Shown: positions 16,982 through 26,627 of the stretch, in pieces
Layout of the letters: each line of letters begins with the position of its first letter
Position numbering within the stretch: the first letter of the stretch is position 1
DNA from: Chitinophaga sp.
GTDB lineage: Bacteria; Bacteroidota; Bacteroidia; Chitinophagales; Chitinophagaceae
Length of the DNA: 64,000 nucleotides
Reading direction: 5' to 3'
NCBI RefSeq assembly: GCF_017745275.1
Contig: NZ_JAGHZS010000001.1
Coordinates: 1,289,449 to 1,353,448, forward strand
Notes under the pieces: model-generated
Told to the model about the DNA's origin: nothing
Seen by the model: the letters and a program-made list of their open reading frames with translations, nothing else
Database searches by the model: none
Made by a program: the position numbers and the translations under genes

Positions 16982-18207
16982 ATATAATGCAGGATTTTTT
17001 GTGTAGCGCCGGTATTGGCGGCTACATAGGCCCCTGCAATGGCAGCTATCCTGTTATATTCCGTAGGATCTGTCAGCAGCCGGTCCATATAGGTATGAAG
17101 TTGCTGATCATTGCTCACCACCAGAGCCCCTCCTGCTTTCACCAGTTCAACGGCTTCAAAATATTTGCTGAACTCCGGGCCCATTAATACGGGTTTACTG
17201 TATACGGCTGGTTCCAGGATATTGTGAATGCCGCCTTTTCCAAGGCCCCCGCCCACGTACGCAATGCTGGCATAGCGATATAAAGCGGTTAACATGCCGA
17301 TATTATCAATTATTATGACATTGGCCGTGGCAGGCTGTTGCAGGGTGGAATACCTGGCAGCGTCGGGAAACAGCGCAAGGATAGCTTGTATATGTGATTC
17401 ATGAATTTCATGGGGAGCTATAACCAGTTTCACATCAGGCACCTCGTTTTCTTTCCACCACTCACTCAGCATCTTTTCATCTTCTGGCCAGGTGCTTCCG
17501 GCTACTACTAATCTTTTCCCCTCTGCAAAGGCTGCGATGGCCGGAAGGTTGGTTTGTTCCAGCAGGAGCGCTGAAACCCGGTCGAAACGGGTATCCCCGC
17601 TAATGCTGCTGTTATGTAAGCCAATGCCCTGCAGTAGCCGGAGGGAATTATCATTTTGTACGAAGATATGGGTCAACTGTTGTAATAAACTGCGAAACAT
17701 GCCACCATAGCCTTTAAAAAACACCTGGTCCTGGCGGAAAATACCAGATACCAGTAAAGTAGGGATATTTCGTGTATGCAAGGTGGTGAGGTAGTGATAC
17801 CAGAATTCATATTTTATGAAGATGGTCAGCGCGGGCTGCACAATATCCAGAAATTCCCGGGCATTGCGCCGAGTATCCAGGGGCAGATAAAATACAAAAT
17901 CGGCGCCTTTATAGTCTTTCCGGACTTCGTAGCCAGAGGGGGAAAAGAATGTCAATAGTATTTTATAGGCCGGCCAGTTGGCGCGAATAGCTTCCAGCAC
18001 GGGTCTTCCCTGCTCAAATTCGCCCAGGGAAGCTGCATGGATCCAAACCACGGGCTGGTTACCCACACCGGCCTGGCGCATACAGGCTGCCCAATACTGA
18101 CGGCCCCGGAGCCAGTGCTGTGCTTTGGTTTTACCGGCCATAGCCGCCAGGTGTACTCCTGCCTTATATAATTGAAGCCCTGCGTTATAAATTCCTTTTG
18201 CTATCAT
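16951..18207 (-). CDS. waaA: 3-deoxy-D-manno-octulosonic acid (Kdo) transferase
   Basis: Adds Kdo to lipid A precursor at the inner membrane. The 418 residues show a GT30 N-terminal domain with WIHAASLGEFEQGRP (about 52-66; the catalytic Glu is in GEFEQ), TFFSPSGYEV, and KYEFWYHYL. The GT-B C-terminal part has VVAGSTWPEDE, LVIAPHEIHE and AYVGGGLGKGGIHNILEP. Start at ATG 18207; a TATCTTTG box is 37 nt upstream. It is divergent from the nucleotide-sugar operon. Confidence 0.93.
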   Translation of the reverse strand: MIAKGIYNAGLQLYKAGVHLAAMAGKTKAQHWLRGRQYWAACMRQAGVGNQPVVWIHAASLGEFEQGRPVLEAIRANWPAYKILLTFFSPSGYEVRKDYKGADFVFYLPLDTRRNAREFLDIVQPALTIFIKYEFWYHYLTTLHTRNIPTLLVSGIFRQDQVFFKGYGGMFRSLLQQLTHIFVQNDNSLRLLQGIGLHNSSISGDTRFDRVSALLLEQTNLPAIAAFAEGKRLVVAGSTWPEDEKMLSEWWKENEVPDVKLVIAPHEIHESHIQAILALFPDAARYSTLQQPATANVIIIDNIGMLTALYRYASIAYVGGGLGKGGIHNILEPAVYSKPVLMGPEFSKYFEAVELVKAGGALVVSNDQQLHTYMDRLLTDPTEYNRIAAIAGAYVAANTGATQKILHYIQENRFLSRE

Positions 18208-18243
18208 TCGCCTGCGTACTTTTACCTAATTTTCAACTAAATG

Positions 18244-18283
18244 CAAAGATAATCCCCAGCCATTCCCAAAATTTGTAAATTTG
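18244..18283. promoter_or_regulatory. Divergent promoter pair, waaA and nucleotide-sugar operon
   Basis: Minus strand TATCTTTG (18244-18251) points to waaA; plus strand TAAATTTG (18276-18283) points to the DegT gene. The plus box overlaps a TTG that would otherwise look like the DegT start, which shows that the real start is further downstream. Confidence 0.55.
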
Positions 18284-18316
18284 CACACTTTAAACAAAAT
18301 AAAAATATACGATCAT

Positions 18317-19456
18317 ATGGTTCCTATTCAGATGGTGGACTTGAAACGCCAGTATACGAAGATTAAATCACAGGTAGATGCTGCCATCGGAGAAGTACTG
18401 GAAAGCACTGCTTTTATTAATGGCGGTGCTGTGCAACAATTTGCGGGAGCTTTACAATCGTACCTGGGGGCGAAGCATGTGATTCCCTGCGCCAACGGAA
18501 CTGATGCGCTTCAAATTGCCATGATGGCACTTGGCCTGCAACCCGGCGATGAAGTAATCACCCCTTCTTTTACTTTTATTGCTACCGCAGAAGTGATTGC
18601 CCTCTTACATCTGAAACCTGTTTTTGTGGATGTAGACCCAAAAACATATTGCCTGGACGTAGCGGCGGTAGAAAAAGCCATTACGCCTAAAACCAAGGCC
18701 ATTGTACCCGTGCATTTGTATGGCCATGTGGCAGATATGGAACCACTGATGGCGCTGGCAGCTAAACACAACCTGTTTGTGGTAGAAGATAATGCGCAGG
18801 CAATCGGTGCCGATTATACATTTGCAGATGGCACTAAAAAGAAAGCCGGTACTATTGGCCATATTGGCTGTACTTCTTTCTTCCCTTCCAAAAACCTGGG
18901 CTGCTACGGTGATGGTGGTGCGATCTTCACCAACGATGACGCTATCGCTGCACAACTCCGTATGGTAGCCAATCACGGCCAGTCTGCCCGCTACTACCAT
19001 GATGTAGTAGGCTGTAACTCCCGGCTGGATTCTGTACAGGCAGCTGTATTAAATATCAAATTACCGTTACTCGATGAATACATCAGTGCCCGTCGTGCTG
19101 TAGCTGATGCCTATGACGCAGCATTTGCCGACGTACCTCAAATTACAACGCCTTACCGCGCAGCAAACAGTTATCACGTATTTCACCAATATACCCTTCA
19201 GATAGACGGAGCTGATAGAAATGAATTACAACAGTACCTGTCTACCAAAGGAGTACCAGCCATGATTTACTATCCTGTTCCGGGTCACCGTCAAAAGATG
19301 TTCGAGCATTTCGGTGGCGCGTCCTTTAATCTCCCTGTAACCGATAATCTAACCACCAAGGTGATTTCCTTGCCAATACACACTGAAATGGATGCCGATC
19401 AACTGGAACACATTATCCAGTCCGTTAAATCATTTTTAAACAACACCCCCGCATGA
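18317..19456 (+). CDS. DegT/DnrJ/EryC1/StrS family sugar aminotransferase
   Basis: PLP-dependent amination of a keto sugar nucleotide. The 379 residues show PCANGTDALQIAM (about 57-69), PSFTFIATAE, the PLP-binding Asp in VVEDNAQ (158) and the Schiff-base Lys in FFPSKNLGCYGDGG (192). It resembles WbpE/WlbC-type enzymes that aminate UDP-3-keto-GlcNAcA, but the partner dehydrogenase is absent, so the substrate is uncertain. The ATG at 18317 replaces a TTG at 18281 that overlaps the promoter. Its stop overlaps the ugd start by 4 bp (ATGA). Confidence 0.88.
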   Translation: MVPIQMVDLKRQYTKIKSQVDAAIGEVLESTAFINGGAVQQFAGALQSYLGAKHVIPCANGTDALQIAMMALGLQPGDEVITPSFTFIATAEVIALLHLKPVFVDVDPKTYCLDVAAVEKAITPKTKAIVPVHLYGHVADMEPLMALAAKHNLFVVEDNAQAIGADYTFADGTKKKAGTIGHIGCTSFFPSKNLGCYGDGGAIFTNDDAIAAQLRMVANHGQSARYYHDVVGCNSRLDSVQAAVLNIKLPLLDEYISARRAVADAYDAAFADVPQITTPYRAANSYHVFHQYTLQIDGADRNELQQYLSTKGVPAMIYYPVPGHRQKMFEHFGGASFNLPVTDNLTTKVISLPIHTEMDADQLEHIIQSVKSFLNNTPA

Positions 19457-20766
19457 AGATTACAGTAGTAGGAACCGGTTATGTAGGACTCGTAACCGGC
19501 ACTTGTTTCGCAGAAACAGGAAATGACGTCACATGTGTAGACATTGATGCTAACAAGGTAAAAAAGCTTTCCGCTGGTCAAATTACTATCTATGAGCCAG
19601 GGCTGGAAAAATTATTTGAAAGAAACCTGAAAGAAGAACGTCTGTCTTTCACTACCAACCTGGAAGAAGGGATTAAAGATGCAGAAGTAATTTTCCTTGC
19701 ACTACCTACTCCTCCCGGAGCTGATGGTGCGGCAGACCTTTCCTTTGTACTCAATGTAGCTACCCATTTAGGTAAAATCATGACTGACTACAAAGTAATT
19801 GTAGACAAAAGTACTGTACCTGTTGGCACAGCTGAAAAAGTGATTGCTGCCATTGCACAAAATTGCAGTACGCCATTTGACGTAGTATCCAATCCGGAAT
19901 TTTTACGTGAAGGGGTTGCTGTAGATGACTTTATGAAACCAGACAGAGTGGTAATCGGAACTACCTCTGAAAGAGCACGTAAAGTAATGGGAGAATTGTA
20001 TGCACCATTTGTAAGACAGGGGAATCCAATATTATTCATGGATGAAAAGTCTGCAGAACTCACCAAGTACGCAGCCAACTCCTTCCTGGCGACCAAAATT
20101 TCCTTTATGAATGAAATTGCGGTGCTGTGCGAAAAACTGGGTGCAGACGTAGACATGGTGCGCAGAGGAATAGGTAGCGATGATCGTATTGGTAAACGCT
20201 TTTTATTCCCTGGCATAGGCTATGGTGGTAGCTGTTTCCCTAAAGATGTGCAGGCGCTGGTGAAATCATCTGAGGATGCACAATATGAGTTTAAAATACT
20301 GAATGCTGTAATGGATGTAAACGAGAAGCAAAAACTCTTTTTACTGCCTAAAATAAAGGCATTCTTTAACAACGACCTTACCGGAAAGCATTTTGCACTG
20401 TGGGGGCTTGCATTCAAGCCTAATACAGATGATATCCGGGAAGCTCCGGCTTTATATATCATTGATGCGTTGCTGGCGGCAGGTGCTACAGTAAGCGTTT
20501 TTGATCCGGAAGCTATGAATAATGTTAAACAGGTAATGGGAGATAAAATCACCTATGCAGAACATCAGTACACCTGCCTGGAAAATGCAGATGCCCTGAT
20601 TATTGCTACCGAATGGAGCGTATTCAGAACACCGGACTTCCATAAAATTTCTGCCAGCTTAAAGCACCATGCTATCTTTGATGGTAGAAATCTTTTTGAA
20701 GTAACGCGTATGAAAGAATTGGGCTATCATTACGAAAGCGTTGGACGTATGCCTGTTACTCTTTAA
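19453..20766 (+). CDS. ugd: UDP-glucose 6-dehydrogenase
   Basis: Two-step NAD-dependent oxidation of UDP-glucose to UDP-glucuronate. The 437 residues have the N-terminal Rossmann motif [10 protein letters not shown] (7-16), [10 protein letters not shown], the middle-domain NPEFLREG and [17 protein letters not shown], and the catalytic Cys at about 261 in [10 protein letters not shown]. The product is the direct substrate of the next gene, uxs. Translationally coupled to the aminotransferase. Confidence 0.94.
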   Translation: MKITVVGTGYVGLVTGTCFAETGNDVTCVDIDANKVKKLSAGQITIYEPGLEKLFERNLKEERLSFTTNLEEGIKDAEVIFLALPTPPGADGAADLSFVLNVATHLGKIMTDYKVIVDKSTVPVGTAEKVIAAIAQNCSTPFDVVSNPEFLREGVAVDDFMKPDRVVIGTTSERARKVMGELYAPFVRQGNPILFMDEKSAELTKYAANSFLATKISFMNEIAVLCEKLGADVDMVRRGIGSDDRIGKRFLFPGIGYGGSCFPKDVQALVKSSEDAQYEFKILNAVMDVNEKQKLFLLPKIKAFFNNDLTGKHFALWGLAFKPNTDDIREAPALYIIDALLAAGATVSVFDPEAMNNVKQVMGDKITYAEHQYTCLENADALIIATEWSVFRTPDFHKISASLKHHAIFDGRNLFEVTRMKELGYHYESVGRMPVTL

Positions 20767-20782
20767 TAACTTACACCCAAAT

Positions 20783-21727
20783 ATGGAAAAGAAAAGAATT
20801 CTCATTGCTGGTGCGGCTGGTTTTCTGGGTTCCCACCTTTGCGACCGCTTTATAAAAGAAGGTTACCATGTAATAGCCATGGATAACCTGCTCACGGGCA
20901 ATATCAAAAACATCGAGCATCTTTTTCCGCTGCCCGATTTTGAGTATTACCACCATGATGTTACCAAGTTCGTACATATTCCGGGGAAACTGGATTATAT
21001 ATTAAACTTTGCTTCTCCGGCCAGCCCGATTGACTATCTGAAGATGCCTATTCAAACATTGAAAGTAGGCTCCTTAGGTACGCACAACCTGCTCGGTTTG
21101 GCTAAAGAGAAGAAAGCCCGTATCCTCGTGGCTTCTACTTCCGAAGTGTATGGCGATCCTAATGTGCACCCTCAAACGGAAGAATACTGGGGTAACGTAA
21201 ACCCGGTAGGCCCAAGAGGCGTATATGACGAAGCCAAAAGATTCCTGGAATCTATTACCATGGCATATCATAACTTCCATGGCGTAGATACTCGTATCAT
21301 ACGTATTTTTAATACTTATGGTCCGCGCATGCGACTCGATGACGGTCGTGCCTTGCCGGCATTTATGAGCCAGGCACTGAATGGACAGGATCTGACCGTA
21401 TTTGGCGATGGCAGCCAAACGCGTTCTTTCTGTTATGTGGATGACCTGGTAGAAGGTATCTACCGCTTATTATTAAGCGATTACCATCTGCCTGTAAACA
21501 TTGGTAATCCTCAGGAAATTACCCTGAACCAGTTTGCAGAAGAAATCATTGCCTTAACCGGATCTAAACAGAAGATTGTTTATCATCCATTACCAAAAGA
21601 TGATCCTAAGCAACGCCAGCCAGACATTACTAAAGCCCGCACCCTCCTGGGATGGGAACCTAAAGTAAGCCGGCAGGAAGGTTTAAAGATCACTTATGAG
21701 TATTTTAAAGAGGCGTTATTAAAATAA
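20783..21727 (+). CDS. uxs: UDP-glucuronate decarboxylase (UDP-xylose synthase), SDR family
   Basis: Converts UDP-glucuronate to UDP-xylose. 314 residues; extended SDR with NAD motif GAAGFLGSH (9-17), the UXS-type [12 protein letters not shown], catalytic Tyr148/Lys152 in VYDEAK, and [10 protein letters not shown]. The start is the ATG at 20783, 16 bp after ugd; a longer frame from 20741 would overlap ugd. The pairing with ugd supports UDP-xylose synthesis rather than another epimerase. Confidence 0.9.
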   Translation: MEKKRILIAGAAGFLGSHLCDRFIKEGYHVIAMDNLLTGNIKNIEHLFPLPDFEYYHHDVTKFVHIPGKLDYILNFASPASPIDYLKMPIQTLKVGSLGTHNLLGLAKEKKARILVASTSEVYGDPNVHPQTEEYWGNVNPVGPRGVYDEAKRFLESITMAYHNFHGVDTRIIRIFNTYGPRMRLDDGRALPAFMSQALNGQDLTVFGDGSQTRSFCYVDDLVEGIYRLLLSDYHLPVNIGNPQEITLNQFAEEIIALTGSKQKIVYHPLPKDDPKQRQPDITKARTLLGWEPKVSRQEGLKITYEYFKEALLK

Positions 21728-21744
21728 ACTAAATCTTATCTGGA

Positions 21745-22800
21745 ATGAAGCGGAAACTATTGATTACCGGCGGGGCCGGATTCATTGGTTCACATGTAGT
21801 ACGGTTGTTCGTAAATAAATACCCGGACTACCAGATCGTAAACCTGGATGCACTTACGTACGCCGGGAATCTGGAGAACCTGACTGACATAAAAGATAAA
21901 CCTAACTACACTTTCGAGAAGGGGGATATCACAGATGAATCTTTTATCGATTCACTCTTTACGAAATATCAGTTTGATGGTGTTATTCACCTCGCAGCAG
22001 AAAGTCATGTGGATCGTTCTATCATGGACCCGCTGGCATTTATTAAGACAAATGTATTAGGCACAGCTGTATTGTTGAATAATGCCCGGAAACATTGGAA
22101 AGACAACATGGAAGGAAAGCTTTTCTACCATGTATCTACTGATGAAGTATATGGTTCTCTGGGAGAAGAAGGATTTTTCCTGGAAACAACTGCATATGAT
22201 CCCCGTTCGCCATATTCCGCTTCAAAAGCCAGTTCAGATCACTTTGTGATGGCTTATCATCACACGTATCACTTACCAGCAGTGATTTCCAACTGCTCTA
22301 ATAATTATGGCTCTCATCATTTTCCGGAGAAACTAATTCCACTGGCGATACATAATATTAAAAATAATAAGCCAGTGCCGGTTTATGGCAAAGGAGAAAA
22401 TGTACGCGACTGGCTATACGTAAATGATCATGCCAGAGCTATCGATACTATCTTCCATCATGGCAAAATCGGGGAAACCTACAATGTAGGCGGCTTCAAC
22501 GAATGGAAAAACATTGACCTTATCCAACTGTTGTGTAAGATCATGGACCAAAAGCTGGGACGTCCTGAAGGTACTTCTGCACAATTGATTACCTACGTGA
22601 AAGACCGTGCAGGACATGATCTCCGCTATGCAATAGATGCCACCAAACTCAATAAGGAATTGGGCTGGGAGCCCTCTCTCCAATTCGAAGAAGGGCTGGA
22701 AAAAACAGTAGATTGGTACCTGGAAAATGAAAGCTGGTTGAACAACGTCACCAGCGGAGAATACCAGAAATATTATAACGAACAATATCAAAAAAGATAG
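21745..22800 (+). CDS. rfbB: dTDP-glucose 4,6-dehydratase
   Basis: Second step of dTDP-L-rhamnose synthesis. 351 residues with GGAGFIGSH (8-16), HLAAESHVDRS, the active-site STDEVYGSLGEE (Asp-Glu pair) and YSASKASSDH (Tyr/Lys). It begins 17 bp after uxs. rfbA (glucose-1-phosphate thymidylyltransferase), normally part of the set, is not in this operon or elsewhere in the window. Confidence 0.95.
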   Translation: MKRKLLITGGAGFIGSHVVRLFVNKYPDYQIVNLDALTYAGNLENLTDIKDKPNYTFEKGDITDESFIDSLFTKYQFDGVIHLAAESHVDRSIMDPLAFIKTNVLGTAVLLNNARKHWKDNMEGKLFYHVSTDEVYGSLGEEGFFLETTAYDPRSPYSASKASSDHFVMAYHHTYHLPAVISNCSNNYGSHHFPEKLIPLAIHNIKNNKPVPVYGKGENVRDWLYVNDHARAIDTIFHHGKIGETYNVGGFNEWKNIDLIQLLCKIMDQKLGRPEGTSAQLITYVKDRAGHDLRYAIDATKLNKELGWEPSLQFEEGLEKTVDWYLENESWLNNVTSGEYQKYYNEQYQKR

Positions 22801-22811
22801 CTTTTAGTCAT

Positions 22812-22857
22812 TAGCTTTTAGCTATCAACCTATTATTGGTTGGTGGCTAAAAGCTAA
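22812..22857. repeat. Inverted repeat of AGCTAAAAGC words inside the rhamnose operon
   Basis: Arms 22812-22830 and 22839-22857 pair at 17 of 19 positions around a TATTATTG loop (TAGCTTTTAGCTA.../...GGCTAAAAGCTA). It fills the 82-bp gap between rfbB and rfbC. It has the same word type as the 54034-54142 element and no U-tract. Confidence 0.7.
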
Positions 22858-22882
22858 AAGCTACCAGCATATATCACTCTCT

Positions 22883-23437
22883 ATGGGCTTTCAACAAACC
22901 GGAATACCAGGACTTTTAATTTACGAACCTAAAGTACACGGCGATCATCGTGGCTATTTTTTCGAGAGCTATAACGCCAATACTTTCAACGCAGAAGGTA
23001 TTACTTATCAATTTGTGCAGGATAACCAGGCACGCTCTACCTACGGTGTATTAAGAGGATTACACTATCAGCTGGAACCATATGCACAAACCAAGCTAAT
23101 ACGTGTACTGGAAGGCGCTATTATTGACGCAGTAGTAGATATCCGCAAAGGATCTCCTACTTACGGTAAATCTTTTGCCATCGAATTAACTGCTGCCAAC
23201 AAGCTGCAATTACTGGTTCCAAAAGGATTTGCACATGGTTATGCTGTTATCAGCGAAACCGCAGAAGTAATGTATAAATGTGATAACTTCTACCAAAAAG
23301 GTAGCGAAGGAGGTATTATTTACAATGATCCGGCATTGAATATCGACTGGGGCATTGATCTTAAAGATGCTATCGTTTCAGAAAAAGATCTGATACTTCC
23401 CCCACTGGCGGACATACAACATAATTTCATTTTTTAA
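22883..23437 (+). CDS. rfbC: dTDP-4-dehydrorhamnose 3,5-epimerase
   Basis: Third step of dTDP-L-rhamnose synthesis; cupin fold. 184 residues including DHRGYFFESYN, QDNQARSTYGVLRGLHYQ (catalytic His in GLHYQ), the VDIRKGSPTYGK strand and PKGFAHGYAV. It starts after the inverted repeat and ends 16 bp before rfbD. Confidence 0.95.
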   Translation: MGFQQTGIPGLLIYEPKVHGDHRGYFFESYNANTFNAEGITYQFVQDNQARSTYGVLRGLHYQLEPYAQTKLIRVLEGAIIDAVVDIRKGSPTYGKSFAIELTAANKLQLLVPKGFAHGYAVISETAEVMYKCDNFYQKGSEGGIIYNDPALNIDWGIDLKDAIVSEKDLILPPLADIQHNFIF

Positions 23438-23453
23438 CAGCCGATCATTTGCC

Positions 23454-24320
23454 ATGAAAAACATTCTTGTTACCGGCGGAAAAGGTCAATTGGGACAATC
23501 CCTGCAAAAAATTGCAGGTGCATACCCACAATTTAACCTGCTATTTACTGATTACCAGGACCTGGACATTACCAATGCAGATGCACTTGCAGCCTTTTTC
23601 TCTGCTCAACAAATTGATGCCTGTATTAACTGTGCAGCTTATACCGCGGTAGATAAGGCAGAAGAAGATGAAGACAATGCTTTTCTGCTAAACTTCCAGG
23701 CCGTACTAAACCTGGCGGAAATCTGCGCACAACATAATGCCCAACTGGTACATATTTCTACCGACTATGTATTCAGCGGAAAACAGTACCTGCCGTATTC
23801 AGAAGCGGACGACACTGATCCACAAAGCATTTATGGTGCCTCCAAAGTACGTGGAGAAGCAGCAGCAATGGGCTACAATGAAAATACCATCGTTATCCGT
23901 ACCTCCTGGCTCTACTCCGAATATGGCGTCAATTTCGCCAAACGTATGAAAGAGCTGATGCAGGAAAGACCGGAATTAAACGTAGTATTTGATCAGATAG
24001 GCACTCCTACTTACGCCGGCGATCTGGCTACCACCATCCTGGATATCCTCCAATATAAAGTACTTCACCAGGATACGGCCATTGGCGGTGTATATCATTA
24101 TAGTAACGAAGGAGTGGCCAGCTGGTACGATTTTTCCGTGGCCATTAAAGAAATGATCAACGCCAATACCACCATTTTACCGGTTACATCAGACAAATAC
24201 AAAACTGCTGCAAAACGCCCGGCATACAGCGTATTAAACAAGGAAAAAATTAAAAGCACATTCGGTATTACTGTTCCATATTGGAGAGACAGTTTAGCGA
24301 AATGCCTGAAAAATATATAA
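23454..24320 (+). CDS. rfbD: dTDP-4-dehydrorhamnose reductase
   Basis: Final NADPH-dependent step to dTDP-L-rhamnose. 288 residues with GGKGQLGQSL (8-17), NCAAYTAVDKAEED, ISTDYVFSG and YGASKVRGE (Tyr/Lys pair), RTSWLYSEYG. It is the last gene of the six-gene nucleotide-sugar operon; a terminator follows. Confidence 0.95.
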   Translation: MKNILVTGGKGQLGQSLQKIAGAYPQFNLLFTDYQDLDITNADALAAFFSAQQIDACINCAAYTAVDKAEEDEDNAFLLNFQAVLNLAEICAQHNAQLVHISTDYVFSGKQYLPYSEADDTDPQSIYGASKVRGEAAAMGYNENTIVIRTSWLYSEYGVNFAKRMKELMQERPELNVVFDQIGTPTYAGDLATTILDILQYKVLHQDTAIGGVYHYSNEGVASWYDFSVAIKEMINANTTILPVTSDKYKTAAKRPAYSVLNKEKIKSTFGITVPYWRDSLAKCLKNI

Positions 24321-24331
24321 TACAATAGCAG

Positions 24332-24389
24332 AAAGGCTGATTAAAGAGATGGCTACCTGCGCGGCGCTTTCTTTTTAATCAGCCTTTTT
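24332..24389 (+). terminator. Terminator of the nucleotide-sugar operon
   Basis: Perfect 14-bp stem AAAGGCTGATTAAA (24332-24345) / TTTAATCAGCCTTT (24374-24387) followed by TT, with a 28-nt loop, 12 bp after the rfbD stop. Confidence 0.75.
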
Positions 24390-24401
24390 CGAGCTTGCAA
24401 A

Positions 24402-25097
24402 TTATTTCTTCAGCCCTGTAATCAACGTACCACCCGTCTTTTTCCCCTCCCTGAAAGAGGCTGTCTTAACCGGACCAAAACCCGGTGCAAACCATTCCGT
24501 TGCACTGAATTTCATTGGCACTATCTTGTTCATCATCGTCATCTGGAAATTCAGATCGTAGTTAATCACATAGCAGTTCCAGCTACCGGCCGCGGTGGTA
24601 ACGGTTTCCCGGCCTGTCACCTTCCGGTTACTGATCGTATACTTCAGTACCATATCCATGCCTTTCACCTTATTAGTCATTTCGTAAGAACCTCCGGGTA
24701 GCTCCTGCCCTACGGCCATATGAGAAGGATAATCAAGAAATGCCACATTACTTTTTCCTTCTATTTTAGTATCGCTCATATTGGGTGCGGCCGGTACACT
24801 CATTTTCATATCTATCGCCGCCGTGTTGCCACTACATTTAAAATGCCCGGCGCCAGTGTTAACCGGCTTGTTGTTTTTATCATAATACGTGTTGGAGAAA
24901 TCAGAGCTAACAGCATCTCCATCTTTATGTACATTATTCACTTTGTAGATAGTTTTGCCCGTGGCGGCACCACTGGCATCGTACACCGTCATTTCTATTT
25001 CGGCATTATTAAGCAGGTAATAAAAACCTTTGCAATCCTGGGCCAGCGCCGGCGTAATACCACCGCAAACCATGACCATCAGTAATAAGCTTTTCAT
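24402..25097 (-). CDS. Exported protein of the DUF3108/TapB type, function unknown
   Basis: 231 residues. Signal peptide MKSLLLMVMVCGGITPALA-Q. The mature part is beta-rich, with KTIYKVNNVHKDGDAV, a long strand region, and the C-terminal WFAPGFGPVKTASFREGKK. The last motif resembles DUF3108/TapB-like periplasmic proteins, but the call is by pattern only. Two Cys pairs are possible (DCKGFYY, HFKCSG, WNCYV). It converges with the nucleotide-sugar operon and diverges from tyrS. Confidence 0.65.
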   Translation of the reverse strand: MKSLLLMVMVCGGITPALAQDCKGFYYLLNNAEIEMTVYDASGAATGKTIYKVNNVHKDGDAVSSDFSNTYYDKNNKPVNTGAGHFKCSGNTAAIDMKMSVPAAPNMSDTKIEGKSNVAFLDYPSHMAVGQELPGGSYEMTNKVKGMDMVLKYTISNRKVTGRETVTTAAGSWNCYVINYDLNFQMTMMNKIVPMKFSATEWFAPGFGPVKTASFREGKKTGGTLITGLKK

Positions 25098-25251
25098 AAA
25101 ACAAGGAGTTTTGGGGAAGATGAGGAATAGTTACCGGATGGATTAACGCCGGATGGATGAATCAGCCGCCGGGCTGTTGTTATAAAGTTACGCAGATATC
25201 CCCAGATCTGACGGGATGGCCTTTAAATGGGTGAATCCTGTGAATTTTATG

Positions 25252-25259
25252 TAGGTTTG
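25252..25259 (+). promoter_or_regulatory. Putative -7 box of tyrS
   Basis: TAGGTTTG followed by C, 20 nt before the tyrS ATG; no clear -33 element. Confidence 0.45.
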
Positions 25260-25279
25260 CAAAAATTGTTATTAAAATC

Positions 25280-26560
25280 ATGAATCTGATAGAAGAACTG
25301 CGCTGGCGGGGTATGCTACAGGATATGATGCCTGGCACGGAAGAGCAACTGCAAAAGGAAATGACCACTGCTTATATTGGTTTTGACCCTACTGCGGAGT
25401 CGTTGCACATCGGAAGCCTGGTGCCTATTCTGCTGCTGGTGCACCTGCAAAAGGCAGGACATAAGCCCCTCGCGCTGGTGGGCGGCGCTACCGGCATGGT
25501 AGGCGACCCCTCCTTTAAAGCGGAAGAAAGAAAAATGCTGGACCTGGATACCCTGCAAAAAAATGTCAATGGTATCAAAGCTCAGTTGGAACGCTTCCTC
25601 GACTTTGATCCTGCCAAACCCAATGCGGCAGAAATGGTGAATAACTTCGACTGGTTCCAACACATTTCCTTCCTCGATTTTATTCGCGATACCGGTAAAC
25701 ACATCACTGTCAACTATATGATGGCCAAAGATTCTGTGAAAAAAAGAATCGAAGGCGAAAACGGGATGTCTTTCACTGAATTCACCTATCAACTGATACA
25801 GGGTTACGATTTCTATCATTTATATACAGCCAAAAACTGCAAACTGCAGATGGGTGGCTCCGATCAGTGGGGTAACATTGTTACCGGTACTGAGCTGGTA
25901 CGCCGGAAAGCCCGCGGTGAAGCTTTCGCTTTCACCTGCCCGCTGATCAAAAAAGCAGATGGTACCAAATTCGGAAAAACCGAATCCGGTACGGTATGGC
26001 TGGATCCTAAACGTACGTCCCCTTACGCGTTCTACCAGTTCTGGTTCAGAACATCTGATGAGGACGCCGAAAGCTACATTAAGATCTTCACCTTTATGGA
26101 GCAACAGGAAATAGAAGACCTGATTACAGAACATAGAAAAGACGCAGGGCAACGACTGTTGCAAAAACGTCTGGCCAAAGAAGTGACTACTTTCATTCAT
26201 GGTGAAGAAAGCTACAACTTCGCTGTAGAAGCATCTTCGGTGTTATTCAATAAAGATACTGCTGCTATATTATCGTCCCTCTCTGAAGAGGACCTCATGG
26301 ATTTGCTCAACAACATTCCAAAGTATGAGATTTCCAGGGCGGATATTGAAGCAGGTAAAGACATTGTGAGCCTGGCCGCAGAAAGTGGTTTACTCCCCAG
26401 CAAAAGCGAAGCACGTAAAATGGTGCAGGGTGGCGGCGTAAGCGTTAACAAAGTAAAAGTTCCCGGCATCGACATGGTGGTAAATACCGAATCTTTGCTG
26501 AGAGATAAATATATCCTGTTGCAAAAAGGAAAAACATATATCGTTGTTCAAACGGTATAA
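25280..26560 (+). CDS. tyrS: Tyrosyl-tRNA synthetase
   Basis: Class I aminoacyl-tRNA synthetase. 426 residues with the HIGH-type motif HIGS (43-46), [25 protein letters not shown] for tyrosine binding, the KMSKS equivalent KFGKTESG (about 231) and a C-terminal S4 RNA-binding domain ([21 protein letters not shown]). KFGKT in place of KMSKS is the usual TyrRS-1 form. Confidence 0.97.
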   Translation: MNLIEELRWRGMLQDMMPGTEEQLQKEMTTAYIGFDPTAESLHIGSLVPILLLVHLQKAGHKPLALVGGATGMVGDPSFKAEERKMLDLDTLQKNVNGIKAQLERFLDFDPAKPNAAEMVNNFDWFQHISFLDFIRDTGKHITVNYMMAKDSVKKRIEGENGMSFTEFTYQLIQGYDFYHLYTAKNCKLQMGGSDQWGNIVTGTELVRRKARGEAFAFTCPLIKKADGTKFGKTESGTVWLDPKRTSPYAFYQFWFRTSDEDAESYIKIFTFMEQQEIEDLITEHRKDAGQRLLQKRLAKEVTTFIHGEESYNFAVEASSVLFNKDTAAILSSLSEEDLMDLLNNIPKYEISRADIEAGKDIVSLAAESGLLPSKSEARKMVQGGGVSVNKVKVPGIDMVVNTESLLRDKYILLQKGKTYIVVQTV

Positions 26561-26571
26561 ACCATACGCAT

Positions 26572-26613
26572 AAAAAGAAAGGCCCCCGCATCCGCGGAGG
26601 CCTTTTCTTTTTT
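26572..26613 (+). terminator. Terminator after tyrS
   Basis: AAAAAGAAAGGCC... / ...GGCCTTTTCTTTTTT hairpin with a CCCGCATCCGCGGA top, directly after tyrS. The A-tract and U-tract symmetry makes it probably bidirectional, also serving the convergent gene at 26628. Confidence 0.8.
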
Positions 26614-26627
26614 ATACTTACACCCCA

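Noticed and set aside
18281..18316. Longer start (TTG) for the DegT aminotransferase
   Set aside because: The TTG is part of the promoter -7 box TAAATTTG; the ATG at 18317 matches the family N-terminus.
24720..25085. Plus-strand frame inside the DUF3108-like gene
   Set aside because: It is a shadow of the minus-strand gene, which has a signal peptide and a coherent fold.
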